DNA of 64,000 bases from Ahaetulla prasina. Lineage: Eukaryota > Chordata > Lepidosauria > Squamata > Colubridae. A model generated the notes under the pieces. It ran no database searches. It saw only the letters and a list, made by a program, of their open reading frames with translations, and was not told where the DNA came from. Shown here in pieces: positions 36,501 to 45,303 of this stretch; positions within the stretch are counted from its first letter, which is position 1; each line of letters opens with the position of its first letter. The position numbers were made by a program, and so were the translations under genes. The stretch covers positions 159,610,438 to 159,674,437 of the forward strand of contig NC_080540.1 of assembly GCF_028640845.1 (NCBI RefSeq). The letters are read 5' to 3'.

Positions 36501-39500
36501 GGGCCCCGGCTCGGGGGGCGCAGACACAACACCAGCAAAGCTGGCTGAGGAACTCTGGGAGTTGAAGTCCACAAGTCTTAAAAGAGCCAAGTTTGAAGAC
36601 CCCTGCTCTAGGTCAAAGGCCAAGGTGTTCTGGTCCAAAATGGCATGCATCAGACTGCCACCCCCATTAACTTGAGTGCAGGAACCAGCTCCATTGATGG
36701 AAAGGATTTGCTTCCTTCTCTGAAATGAATCTTTCTAAGTCTAACACAGTGGTGAAATGTAAAATTTGTTACTACCGGTTCTGTGGGCATGGCTTGGTGG
36801 GGTGGGGGGTAATGTGACTGGGTGGGTGTGGCCAATTATTTTATTTTTTTTACTTTTAAAAGCATTTTTTCTACAACCTGTTCAACAACGATCAGGCAAC
36901 TCAGCTGGGATCGCCACAGGAGCCTTTTAAAAGCATTTTTTCTACAACCTCTTCGGCCAAAGAGGTTGTAGAAAAAGTGCTTTTAAAAGGCTCTGACGAT
37001 CCCAGCTGAGCCGTGCAATCATCAGAGACTTTTTTTTACTTTTAAAAGCATTTTTTCAGCCGAAGAAAAAATGCTTTTAAAAGTAAAAAAAAAACCTCTG
37101 ATGATCGCGCAGCTCAGCTAGGCATGGGGGGCGGGGGGGGCGGGTATTTTTGCTACTGATTCTCCAAACCACCCGCCGCTATTGCTACCGGATCGGGCGA
37201 GCCAATCCGAACCGGGAGTATTTCACCCCGGTCTACCATCTTTCTAAGTTTCATGCATGCATCAAAACCCCCAGCGCCCAGGATGTTCCCTTGCAGACCA
37301 GCAGTTTCTGGGCTAAATAATGTCACTAAATCCCTAGTCCGCGTGACAGCAGAAAATATGGTCTGGTTTGGTTTCAGGGGCCTGTTATTTATAAAGAAAA
37401 CCATGGTTCCTGTCAGTAATCTCTGCAAATAGCTTGCATTTTCTGAAGACTGTTAGGACAGCAATGCTTAATTAAAAATGTAGAGCTAGGATTAATTCCC
37501 CAGGCGCTACTTCTTGCTAGCTGTTAATTCACGCAAGGAGCCAGTGATGCAAACTATCTGGGTAGCTGTGGTTACTCTGAATTGCAACAGCTGTTCCAGC
37601 AATGATGGAGCCCAGCCCACCAAGCTGTTGGCTACTTGTTTAGATGGCCCCTAATTTCATCTTGCATTAGAGAGAGAATTTCTAGCACGAGTAGAGAAAA
37701 TTCACCAGAACTCAAAACCTTCTCTGTCTGTTTCATTATAATTGCTTTGTGTGTGGTGTATCTTTTAACTCCAGCTGGTACAATAGTTCCTCTGAATATG
37801 AAATATTGGTAGTCCTCGACTTACAACAGTTCATTTAGTGACCGTTCAAAATAACCTCACTGAAAAAAGTGATTTATGGCTGTTGTTCATGCTTACGACC
37901 ATCGCAGCCTCCCTATAGTCATGTGATCAAAATCCAGCTGCCTGGCAACTGACTTATATTTATGACGGTTGCAGTGTCCAGCGGGTCACCTCTTGTGACC
38001 TTCTGACAAGCAAAATCAATGGGGAAACCAGTTTCCCTTAACAACCGGGTGGCTAATTTATTTACTGCAGCGATTCACTTTAACAACTTTAACAACTTAG
38101 CAAATGTTTCACTTAGCAACAGAAATTCTGGGCTCAATTATGGTCGTACGTTGAGGACTACCTGTATCCTTTCCCCCCCTTTTATCTTCAAGATTTTGTT
38201 CTTGGCTCATTAGATCCCATACATGCTGAGTAGTAATTCTTCCCGTTGCTTTCCCGTGGACCAAACCTAGAACTTACGTGACAAACCTGGAGACTGTCTC
38301 TCCCCTTCAAAAAGTACATTTTGCGACCACCCAATATTTAACGCCTCTCTTTCTTTCTTGCTCTCGCAGCCACTGCAGTGCTGAACACAGCAGTACAAAC
38401 CCCTTTGCAGCCAGCCCAACCTTTCCAGGCACAGCCAACGGCTCAGCCCCGGCCATCCATCCAAACGCAGACTGTGTTCCAGCCACCAGCTCAGACAACT
38501 CTTTTGTCACAGCCAACCGCAACAGCCGCTCCACCTGCCGCCAAGCCACTGGAAACTCCGACACAGATCACGGTTCAACCAGCGGGATTTGCAGGAATAG
38601 TAAGACGTTGGAAAACCCTTTCCCTTGAAGAAGACTTTTGAGCTACACGGAAAGCAGGGTTGGGAGCAGGCAAACCTTCTATAAATACATTTCTGACTTA
38701 ACTCAAGGCCTTCCACATCACTTTGGTCCTTTCTGATTTTGCCAAAGAAGAAAATCTCATGTACATTTATTTCTGGGATGAATTCAATACTGAATAAGTT
38801 CGACAAATCTAGTAAATGTATAGAATAAACCTCTGCGCCAATAATGAGAAATCTATTTCTTTCGTACATAAAAAATTGATTTCAATGTCCCCGATATAAA
38901 ATCTGAACCACAGTCTATATTCAGTCTTCATTTCAAATGAGGGTATGAAACACTACGGTGTTTCTCCGAAAATAAGACCCAACCGAAAAATAAACCCTTG
39001 CGTGATTTTTCAGGATGCTCGTAATATAAGCTTTAGTCCAAAAATAAGCCCCAGTTAAGATCATCAGACAGACGGATGCATTTAGTATCATATGTCCCTG
39101 AAAATAAGCCCTAACTGGGAAATAAGCCCTAATGTGTCTTTTGGAGCAAAAATTAATATAAGACCCAGTCTTATTTTCAGGGAAATGTCGATATGGTATA
39201 CCATAGTGGTTAAAATGCTAGACTAGGTTATAGTCCAGGTTCCCAAGCTCAAGGCTCTACCCCTCCCTTCAGTTTAGAAGTCAGCTTGGGTGACCTTCTC
39301 AGGTCTAATCAGCGTCAGGTTCTACAACATGGTGGCTGAAAAACAAAAACTCTCGTTACACCATGCATTGATAGCTTTGCTGTGTCGACTACAGCATGCA
39401 GTGCAAAACAAGCAGATGCTGCAACAAAGTGAGAGAAATGCTAAAAATAAGCACGAATCCAGCCCCTCTTTTCTTACTGAAGGAAGCACTGACCTTTGCA

Positions 39501-42500
39501 GTAACAAATCACTCCTTAGCCATATTTGAAGATTGGTGCCAAAAATGGCAATCATTATCCATGTATTAACTTGGAACAAGGTTAGTTCAGATTGCATATT
39601 TTCAATGGTAATTTTATTATTTAGATCATGGAACAGGGCAAACTGACCTCCTCAGGAGTGATCAGGCTCCTTGAGACAATAAACGCTTCATATCTTCAGA
39701 GAGTGACAAATGTATATGTAATTCTGCCTTGTGGAAGAAAGTATGGAGGCAGTTGAGGCAGAGAAGATCTCGTTTTGCATGAAAATGAAGAATCCTAACT
39801 TTTGATTTTCGTTTTTATTTATTGTTTCGTTTTGGTATCTCTTACAGATCAGTGCAGCTTCTCTTGGAGCCCCAACCCAGCTGCTTAGCTCACTAGCTGC
39901 CACGCCTGTCATTGCAAACACCATTCCTAGTGTGCAAGGAATAACTGGACAAATTCTGACGAATGCTCAAGGGCAAGTAAGTGCTGTACAGAATTAATTT
40001 ATTAGTAGGCTGTGCTTAAAGGACATAAGAATGTGTTGTTCGTTTTAGTTGCCAAATAAAACATCTGTGCAGTTTATTCATTAATGTTACATAGCCTGTC
40101 TTTCCTCCAAAGCTTAAGGCACATTAGAAAGCATTTTCTTCTCCTGTTTTGATATAGATTGGGCATAGAGATAATTATTAAGCCAAAATCATCCAGTGAA
40201 TGTTCACAGTCATGGATGGACTCAAATGGGACTCTGCCTGATCCCAGTCCTATACCCTAAACATTACACTATCTTGACTCTGCTACAGAAATCTTAATGG
40301 GAAAACTAAATCCGTGTGGTTTTGATAGGAAAATGTCAGAAGATTAACACCCTCAACCTTGGTGCTTTCCCTTGCCTTTGTCCTCCAGGTTATTGGAACT
40401 CTTCCATGGGTAGTGAACCCAACCGGAATTGCAACGGCAACTCCTGCCCCTGCTACGTTGCCGGCACAAAATCTACAAGTCCAGGCGGTGACACCCCAGC
40501 TGCTTTTAAATGCCCAAGGTCAGGTCATCGCCACCTTGGCTAGCACCATCCAGACAGCAACCACTGTCAGGAAATCAACTCCCCCAGAATCTCCTGCCAA
40601 GAGCGAGGTGAGTGCAACTAGCAAAGCTGCTGAGAAAATCACCAGAATTGACAGCAAAATTACCAAGATGCCCAAAGAGGCAGCTATAGAGAGAGGGAGG
40701 GATGTGGATTAAATAGAAATGGGGAGCCTACTGCTTTTGATAGATTGTTGAACTAGGAGAAGTCATGAAAGAGCTCCAAATTATTTATTTAACAGAATAA
40801 CAGAGGTGGAAGGGACTTCGGCGGTCTTCTAGTCCAACCCCCTGCTCAAGCAAGAAACCCTATTCCATTTCAGACAAATGGTTGTTCAATCTCTTCTTAA
40901 AAATCTCCAGTGTTGGAGCACCCACAAGTCCCGGAGGCAAGCCGTTCCACTGGTTAATTGTTCCATCAGGAAATTTCTCCTTAGTTCTAAGTTGGTTCTC
41001 TCCTTGATTAGTTTCCATCCATTGCTGCTTCTCCTATCTTCAGATGCTTTGGAGAATAGCTCACTGCTCTTTTTGGCAGCCCCTTAGATATTGGAACCCT
41101 GCTATCATGTCATTCTTAGTCCTTTTCATTAAACTAGACATACCCAGTTCCTTCAACCATTCTTCATATGCTTTAGATTAATCAACCAGTTTATCAATCA
41201 CATTTATGCAGCTGCCTATCTCACAAAAAGCCACTCTCATACTCACACTCGCATACCTCACTAAGAATAACAATTATATAAATACAATCCTTATAAAAAT
41301 ATAAAACAAGCATTATGAAAAAGTAAAATATATTAAAAAGCAAGGCACAGTACGAGGCACTTTATCATTTTTACTGCTGAGGAAGAGGAGGCAGGCCAGT
41401 GGGTTTTTGCATCTCACCTGTCAAATTAGTTAATCAAGCCTGAGGGGTCACAAAATCGGCTGGAAGCAAAAATAGCATTTCCTGTTTTTTGCCTCAGGCT
41501 GCAAAACATCTTCGCTTGGCCCTGACCCTTGATGACTTGGTAGCTGAATGTGTAAAATACTCCTCTTGTCAAGTGTTGCTTGTGGCATGAAATATGTTAT
41601 ATCTGTGTCAGGGTGATCAGCGGGATTTATACGCTAGGTATAGCAACACTGGTGCTCAGGTTAGCAACTAAGGCCCATATGTAGAGTGTCGTAGTTGAAA
41701 TAATATCATCCTGGATTGAGATGAAAACCGAAGTAGTGTTTTGAGAGCCAGCAGACCTATAATGTCCTTCCTCCAATCCATTTTCATTTCCAGCACCAAG
41801 CTCTGGAAAACCTGATCCTATTCCTTTTGTAGCTGAAGTTAGTGAAGACTAGCTGATACCAATGGACCATTACTTTATAAGGCTGACAGGCATGTCCTGC
41901 AGCTGTGCTAGAATCTAATTGACTGATCTGGTGGCTGGTATTTCAATTGGGAAGTGAGAAGGCTGGCCCTGACACTTGAACTAAGAGCTCTTGTAGCATG
42001 CACTTGAGAATTAAGATATGTTAACTTTATTCAAACAGTATAAATCACATAAAATAAACAAAGGTAAATGTATTTCCTACCTAGCACAATTCTCATTGGC
42101 TAATGCACCTTCTTAGGCCATTCTTCATTCGTAGTTCATTTCATTTATTTATTCATTCATCCAATTTTATCTCCGTTCATCTCAAACAGGCATCTCTGGG
42201 CGACTTGCAACAATTTGAAAAACTCACAATAAAACTACAAATGATGCAAAATAAATACAGGTAGTCCTTGATTGAAGACCACAACCAAGCCCAACATTTC
42301 TGTTGCTAAGTGAGACAATTGTTAAGTGACTTTTGCTCCATTTTGCCAGCTTTTTTTGCCACAGTTGTTAAGGGGATCACTGCAGTTGTTAAGTTAGTAG
42401 CGTGGTTGTTAAGTGAAACTGGCTTCCTCATTAACTTTGCTTATCAGAAGACATAAAAAGTGGTCACATGACCCAGGACATGAGCCAGCTGCCAAATGTC

Positions 42501-44551
42501 TGAATTTTGATCATGTCACTATGGGGTTACTGCAATGGTCATGGGAAAAACAGTCATAAGTCTCTTTTTTTCAGTGCCATTGTAATGTTGAATGGTCTCT
42601 AAATGAACTGTTTGTAAGTCAAGGGCTACCTGTAGAAAATTGCCAGCCAAGCTAAATCAACAAAAGCAGTATTAAACTGTTTTGGTCTGAATATCGCTTT
42701 CTTCTGCTCCGTTGCCAGGTCCAGCCAATTCAGCCTGCCCCAGCTCTCTCACAGCCAACTGTGGTCCTTGCAAGTCCTCCCCCAGCATCCAAACTAGCTT
42801 CCACTCCTGTCCCCATCACCTGCTCAGAGACACCAACTGTCAGCCAGCTGGTTTCAAGTAAGCATGTTGGTATCCCTGTGACTCTTGTAGCAGGCAGAGA
42901 AAGAAGCTGCCAGTAATGGAGGCTGGTTCATGATCACGTGCATAGAACATTCATGGTAGAAAACCATGAAGGAGAGGTTGCCTGATTTCTGTATTAAAGG
43001 GGCATTGTTATACACCCTACAGCTGTTGAGAAAAAAATGCAAGTGTTAATCCAAACCAAAAAAAACATGTACAGTATTACTTTTTTTTAAACCTGTCACT
43101 CTACTTCTAATAGCAAACAGCAGCATACACAGAAAAACAGAGGATTAGAACAACACAACATTAATAAACAATATAAGTTGTAATGACACTGACCGACAGA
43201 GTGACTACCAAAATCTAACATCTTGCAAATTCTCTCTCCCAGAGCCGGGTTTTATTGCTTTACTCATTATTTATGAAGGCAACCTGCTCGGTAAGATATC
43301 TGGGCACCCCTCAGCAGCTTCATATACATATTAAATAAAAAGTGGGAAAGAGCGGAGCCCTGTGGCACCCTGTCACGGAGTAATTGTAGGCTGAACCTCT
43401 TCAACTGACTGGAACCAACCATTCAGTCAGGAAGGAGAATCACCAGCACCTAATCCAAGGAGAGCGATGTCAGCTCTAAAGCAGGGGGTCTCCAACCTTG
43501 GCAACTTTAAGACTTGTGGACTTCAATTCCCAGAGTTTCTCAGCCAGCTTTGCTCTGGGAGTTGAAGTCCACAAGTCTTAAAGTTGCCAAGGTTGGAGAC
43601 CCCCTGCTCTAAAGGGATTGATGGAAATGTTCCCCCATTTTCAGATCACAACTCAACTGCTGTGAAATAAAAACTACTTCCTGCCCAGTGGCATGAAAGA
43701 TGCACGAGGCTGCAGGAGAAAAGGATTTGTAGTGCAATTTAGTCAGAAACTGCAAAATGGAACAAGGGTGTCTTTTTTCATTCTTTCTCCTACCAGAGCC
43801 TCAACCTTCAAGTAGTGGAAATGATGAAGATGGCATAAACCTGGAGGAGATCAGAGAGTTTGCCAAGAACTTTAAGATTCGACGTCTCTCTCTGGGTCTC
43901 ACCCAAACCCAGGTGGGGCAGGCATTAACTGCCACTGAAGGACCTGCATACAGCCAGTCTGCTATATGCAGGTAAGCGAGTCTGTTTCCCTGGGCAGATG
44001 ACTCCAATAGAAAACTGTGCAGCCCCCAATAGAAAAACAGGTTGCCCAGTCTGCTTTTAAACCAACACTAGGCCTTCCTCCTTCCCAGTTCTTTATATCG
44101 CTCAATACCATGGGGCTATCGTATCTAGGATGCAAAATCCAGATGACCACTACGTGGCAGCAAACGAGATCGAACTGTTTGTATCTCTTGATTACCGTCT
44201 AGTGGATATCTAAATAATTGCAGCCCAAACAGAATACTATAGCCCTAAATAGGTGTTAGGCCCAAGCTCAGAGATGAGACAGTGAGGTCCAGTTGAGTTC
44301 AATCCTTATATCCAATGGACAGAACCTTGCCAAACTAAAGCTATAACTTTCTGACTATTAGATGTTTCTTGACAGATTCTAAAGTGGCTACATTGAACCT
44401 GTTCGCCCATTCCACATCCACCTCGGAACTGCGTGGTCTCTTACTCTGGGCCCCTTTCTGGGAAAAATGTGTTGCCAAATCTCTCCCTCTCTGGTCCTCC
44501 AGGTGCACATTCCATTGCAGAAGGGTTCCATATCAGTTTCCAATCCTGAAT

Positions 44552-44583
<32 letters not shown>

Positions 44584-45303
44584 ATTTTTATACCACCCTT
44601 CTCCCGAAGGACTCAGGGCGGTGTACAGCCAAGGTTAAAACAATTAAATATACAAAATTAAAATATCAATTAAAATACATATTCAATAATGGCCAAATTA
44701 AAACCGTCAAATTGACCCAGACTAAGATACCCCATATAAAATTACTGAAAATTAAAAAATTAAGTAGATTGTCATTATGATGGCAGTTACTTCATATGGA
44801 TCACGTGGAGCCCACTCATTTTGGGCTCTGCCCTGCCTTAAGTGACTAATGAATCAAACCTGAACATTGAGATATTTATTTCCTCAGGGCTGGGTAGCAA
44901 AGAGTAGTGACAAGAAGTCCGCCTTGCCTTCCTCAATGGTTCCTGCTGATTTTGCAGATTCGAAAAGTTGGACATCACCCCCAAGAGTGCCCAGAAGCTA
45001 AAGCCTGTGCTGGAGAAGTGGCTGAGTGAAGCTGAGCTTCGGAATCAGGAAGGCCAGCAGAACCTGATGGAGTTTGTGGGTGGGGAGCCTTCCAAGAAGC
45101 GGAAACGCCGCACTTCTTTCACCCCACAGGCCATTGAGGCCCTCAACGCCTATTTTGAGAAAAACACCCTCCCTACCGGCCATGAAATCACCGAGATCGC
45201 CAAGGAGCTCAATTATGACCGGGAAGTGGTCCGGGTTTGGTTCTGCAACCGGCGACAGACACTCAAAAACACCAGCAAACTCAACGTCTTTCAGATCCCT
45301 TGA
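27458..45303 (+). CDS. POU6F1: POU6F1, POU-domain class 6 transcription factor 1 (full spliced span)
   Basis: Nuclear DNA-binding transcription factor of the POU class VI family. The spliced frame joins 27458-27511, 28065-28272, 32473-32594, 35524-35749, 38370-38599, 39848-39976, 40389-40607, 42719-42857, 43797-43971 and 44958-45303. This is 1,848 nt, or 615 residues, with every junction GT-AG and phases 0,1,0,1,0,0,0,1,2. Residues 1-450 form a Gln/Pro/Thr/Ala-rich region presumed to be regulatory. It holds a twice-used NAQGQVI(G/A)TL motif at 319-328 and 364-373. The POU-specific domain spans about 453-528, followed by a short linker, the basic patch KKRKRR (547-552) and a homeodomain at about 549-608 with the recognition-helix signature VWFCNRR (594-600). 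The protein ends KLNVFQIP. Length and sequence fit the vertebrate orthologue of about 610 residues that I recall. Exons are intact, with no frameshift. Identification is from recall, not a search. Confidence 0.95.
27515..27621. repeat. (TCTG)n(TC)n(CTTC)n microsatellite beside a splice donor
   Basis: A compound pyrimidine microsatellite starts a few bases after the donor of the first POU6F1 coding exon (gtatgtctctgtctgtctg). It continues for about 105 bp through TC and CTTC units to TTTC. Length change here could alter the intron 5' end, although the donor itself lies outside the repeat. Confidence 0.9.
28065..28272 (+). CDS. POU6F1: POU6F1 coding exon (residues 19-88)
   Basis: Acceptor ctatcttttctcag ends at 28064 and donor GTAAGT begins at 28273. 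It starts VIVMSGHETIRVLEVGVDA, a stretch I recognise as strongly conserved in POU6F1, then continues through a variable acidic segment. It ends in phase 1 (last base G), completed by GT from the next exon. Confidence 0.93.
29658..30133. mobile_element. SPIN-family hAT transposon, non-autonomous
   Basis: A 476-bp element with the 8-bp duplication CTCTAGGA at 29650-29657 and 30134-30141. The left end cagtggttctcaaccttta and the right end caggttgagaactgctg are inverted. On the minus strand it starts cagcagttctcaacctgtgg and continues gtcgtgacccc, then cgcctaagaccac. This is the profile I recall for SPIN ('Space Invaders') elements, known to have moved horizontally between tetrapods. The middle has a tandemly repeated segment (atcgcgcctgaagcca three times) and no transposase. 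It lies in POU6F1 intron 28273-32472. Confidence 0.88.
30142..30320. repeat. Unnamed repeat, family C
   Basis: Contains gacatttcattacccaattaggtaacatcatcagtg, a phrase also found diverged at 61430-61485, and gtgctctctgaacttggttg, shared with 10651-10675. The family is not recognised. Confidence 0.45.
30596..30812 (+). mobile_element. Sauria-type SINE with BovB-like tail
   Basis: tRNA-like head (gtggtgacctagagatgaag, then ggttgagagttaaattc), a short body, and a 3' part with gcatcaggaagggcatctgg, cactcagctccattcagtc and ggattacagggttgtg. The aggaagggcatc phrase is typical of BovB LINE 3' ends, whose machinery mobilises Sauria SINEs in squamates. Family assignment is from recall. Confidence 0.7.
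31448..31582. mobile_element. Short hAT-like MITE, family D
   Basis: Starts CAGGGGTGTCAAACTGGCAG and ends near ttggatccctg. The flanks agctagac and ggctagac match in 7 of 8 positions. The interior (aggccacgcccacc, cgtcacaatacatcacg) is shared with 63050-63177. Confidence 0.7.
31824..31957. mobile_element. Palindromic hAT-like MITE, family B, inside CR1
   Basis: Near-perfect palindrome from CAGGGGACTCCAACC to GGTTGGAGACCCCTG. Flanks tactatac (31816-31823) and tactataa (31958-31965) match in 7 of 8. The arms pair over about 60 bp with a small loop. In the POU6F1 transcript it would fold as a long hairpin. Confidence 0.9.
31964..32020. repeat. Short TACTG/TACTA tandem repeat
   Basis: Five-base units (tactg, then tacta) follow directly after the MITE's right duplication. 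They probably expanded from its tactata flank. Confidence 0.75.
32473..32594 (+). CDS. POU6F1: POU6F1 coding exon (residues 88-128)
   Basis: Acceptor gttttctcttttttaag ends at 32472 and donor CAG/gtaact begins at 32595. It encodes a Pro/Thr-rich piece ending LTPVTVQAAPQ, which matches the end of the corresponding mammalian exon (VQAAPQ). Phase 1 in, phase 0 out. Confidence 0.92.
32824..32958. mobile_element. Palindromic hAT-like MITE, family B
   Basis: Starts CAAGGGTCTCCAATC and ends ggttggagagccctg. Flanks ttatagat (32816-32823) and ttacagat (32959-32966) match in 7 of 8. The arms carry several mismatches, so it is older than its siblings at 33775 and 43482. Confidence 0.85.
33015..33304. 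mobile_element. hAT-like MITE, family E, perfect duplication
   Basis: CAGGAGTGAAATGC at the left, GATTTTACCCCTG at the right, and ATGCAGTT at 33007-33014 and 33305-33312. The interior holds three near-copies of a caatccggtagcgat unit and the family's tgcgcatgcgcagaagg motif. Confidence 0.9.
33775..33897. mobile_element. Palindromic hAT-like MITE, family B
   Basis: CAGGGGTCTCCAATCTTGGT to GGTTGGAGACCCCTG. Flanks cttcagaa (33767-33774) and ctccagaa (33898-33905) match in 7 of 8. The arms pair almost perfectly around the core agcaaagctggctgagg. Confidence 0.9.
34735..35050. mobile_element. hAT-like MITE, family D
   Basis: CAGGGGTATCAAACTCAATT to gaatttgacacccct. Flanks gtctacac (34727-34734) and gtctacat (35051-35058) match in 7 of 8. 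The interior (gggttgtgtttgacc, ggtggcccaagcacc) is shared with 11250-11597 and 60350-60604. Confidence 0.88.
35524..35749 (+). CDS. POU6F1: POU6F1 coding exon (residues 129-204)
   Basis: Acceptor ttgcttttgcag ends at 35523 and donor CAAG/gtaacc begins at 35750. It encodes VLTQENLATVVTGVMVPAGA and continues through QPLLIPISIAGQ and TVAALPGLTAASPTGG, the most conserved part of the N-terminal half. Ends phase 1. Confidence 0.95.
35913..36605. mobile_element. Palindromic hAT-like MITE, family B, split by a solo LTR
   Basis: Left half from CAGGGGTCTGTAAAC to cctcagccagc, right half from ccagcaaagctggctgagg to cccctg. Flanks ctataggt (35905-35912) and ctctaggt (36606-36613) match in 7 of 8. The two halves rejoin exactly at CCAGC once the insertion at 35979-36531 is removed. 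Confidence 0.9.
35979..36531 (-). mobile_element. Solo LTR with 5-bp duplication, inserted in a MITE
   Basis: A 553-bp unit with TG at its left end (tgatctgtccccc) and CA at its right (gacacaaca), flanked by CCAGC at 35974-35978 and 36532-36536. On the minus strand it begins tgttgtgtctgcg and contains agtcatggagccacacccca followed by a TATA-like gatataaaag. The same phrase occurs in the LTR at 50773-51332, so the two are related. No internal retroviral or gypsy-like coding region is present. Confidence 0.8.
36747..37230. mobile_element. hAT-like MITE, family E, with long internal hairpins
   Basis: CAGTGGTGAAATGT to gagtatttcaccccg. Flanks gtctaaca (36739-36746) and gtctacca (37231-37238) match in 7 of 8. 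The interior is a series of inverted repeats: caacctcttcggccaaagaggttg is the tip of a stem whose arms run outward past gcttttaaaagg to the agctgggatcg / gatcccagct pair, about 50 bp per side. It lies in the POU6F1 intron between 35750 and 38369. Confidence 0.88.
37808..38164. mobile_element. TA-flanked MITE family A
   Basis: ggtagtcctcgacttacaac to gtcgtacgttgaggactacc, followed by TA. A nearly full-length copy just upstream of the POU6F1 exon at 38370. Confidence 0.85.
38370..38599 (+). CDS. POU6F1: POU6F1 coding exon (residues 204-280)
   Basis: Acceptor ttcttgctctcgcag ends at 38369 and donor ATA/gtaaga begins at 38600. It encodes a Gln/Pro/Ala/Thr-rich tract (ATAVLNTAVQTP, then QPRPSIQTQTVFQ) ending ITVQPAGFAGI. 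Compared with the mammalian junction I remember (GFAFSPGI/ISAAS), three residues appear to be missing. Confidence 0.92.
38957..39190. mobile_element. MITE, family G (GTGTTTCTCCGAAAATAAGACC)
   Basis: The left end ggtgtttctccgaaaataag is matched at the right by cttattttcagggaaatgtc. Internal ataagcccta and aataagacc units recur. It is a short AT-rich non-coding element with inverted ends, in the POU6F1 intron after 38599. Confidence 0.65.
39848..39976 (+). CDS. POU6F1: POU6F1 coding exon (residues 281-323)
   Basis: Acceptor ggtatctcttacag ends at 39847 and donor CAA/gtaagtg begins at 39977. It encodes ISAASLGAPTQLLSSLAAT and ends GQILTNAQGQ, in phase 0 at both ends. Confidence 0.94.
40389..40607 (+). 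CDS. POU6F1: POU6F1 coding exon (residues 324-396)
   Basis: Acceptor tttgtcctccag ends at 40388 and donor GAG/gtgagtg begins at 40608. It encodes VIGTLPWVVN through LQVQAVTPQLLLNAQGQVIA to ESPAKSE. The NAQGQVI phrase here repeats the one at the previous exon junction. Phase 0 at both ends. Confidence 0.95.
40796..41175 (-). mobile_element. CR1 LINE 3' end (minus strand)
   Basis: Starts gaataacagaggtggaaggg and agtccaaccccctgctc, the complement of the CR1 3' end. It continues into the CR1 C-terminal coding tail (caatctcttcttaaaaatc, aagccgttccactggttaat). Related to the fragment at 31765-32330. Confidence 0.88.
42258..42632. mobile_element. TA-flanked MITE family A
   Basis: caggtagtccttgattgaag to gtaagtcaagggctacctg, with TA on both sides. 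Ends 86 bp upstream of the POU6F1 exon at 42719. Confidence 0.88.
42719..42857 (+). CDS. POU6F1: POU6F1 coding exon (residues 397-443)
   Basis: Acceptor ctgctccgttgccag ends at 42718 and donor TCAA/gtaagc begins at 42858. It encodes VQPIQPAPALSQPTVVLASP and ends SETPTVSQLVS plus the first base of Lys443. Phase 0 in, 1 out. Confidence 0.93.
43482..43606. mobile_element. Palindromic hAT-like MITE, family B, perfect duplication
   Basis: A 125-bp near-perfect palindrome from CAGGGGGTCTCCAACC to GGTTGGAGACCCCCTG. CTCTAAAG is present at 43474-43481 and 43607-43614. The arms (about 57 bp) differ at very few positions, so it looks recent. It lies in the POU6F1 intron before the POU-specific-domain exon. 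Confidence 0.95.
43797..43971 (+). CDS. POU6F1: POU6F1 coding exon, POU-specific domain (residues 443-501)
   Basis: Acceptor ttctttctcctaccag ends at 43796 and donor CAG/gtaagc begins at 43972. It encodes EDGINLEEIREFAKNF, IRRLSLGLTQTQVGQAL and YSQSAICR. This is most of the POU-specific helix-turn-helix domain, including the Q-T-Q-V-G-Q-A-L recognition region. Ends in phase 2. Confidence 0.97.
44549..44700 (-). mobile_element. L2-type LINE 3' tail (minus strand)
   Basis: A (TTTA)n run at 44549-44582, then ttttataccacccttctccc and aaggactcagggcggtgtac, the reverse complement of the 3' UTR and tail seen at 8640 and 18950. The upstream (right) limit is uncertain. Confidence 0.85.
44958..45303 (+). 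CDS. POU6F1: POU6F1 last coding exon, end of POU-specific domain and homeodomain
   Basis: Acceptor gctgattttgcag ends at 44957 and the stop TGA is at 45301-45303. It completes the POU-specific domain (FEKLDITPKSAQKLKPVLEK), crosses a short linker with EGQQNLMEFVGGEPS, and encodes the whole homeodomain with KRKRRTSF at its N-terminal arm and VWFCNRRQTLK in helix 3, ending LNVFQIP. Cys at homeodomain position 50 within WFCNRR is the POU-class signature. Confidence 0.98.

Noticed and set aside
41608..41978. Possible LTR with TGTCAGGG...CCCTGACA ends
   Set aside because: The inverted ends are short and no flanking duplication was found, so I did not annotate it.
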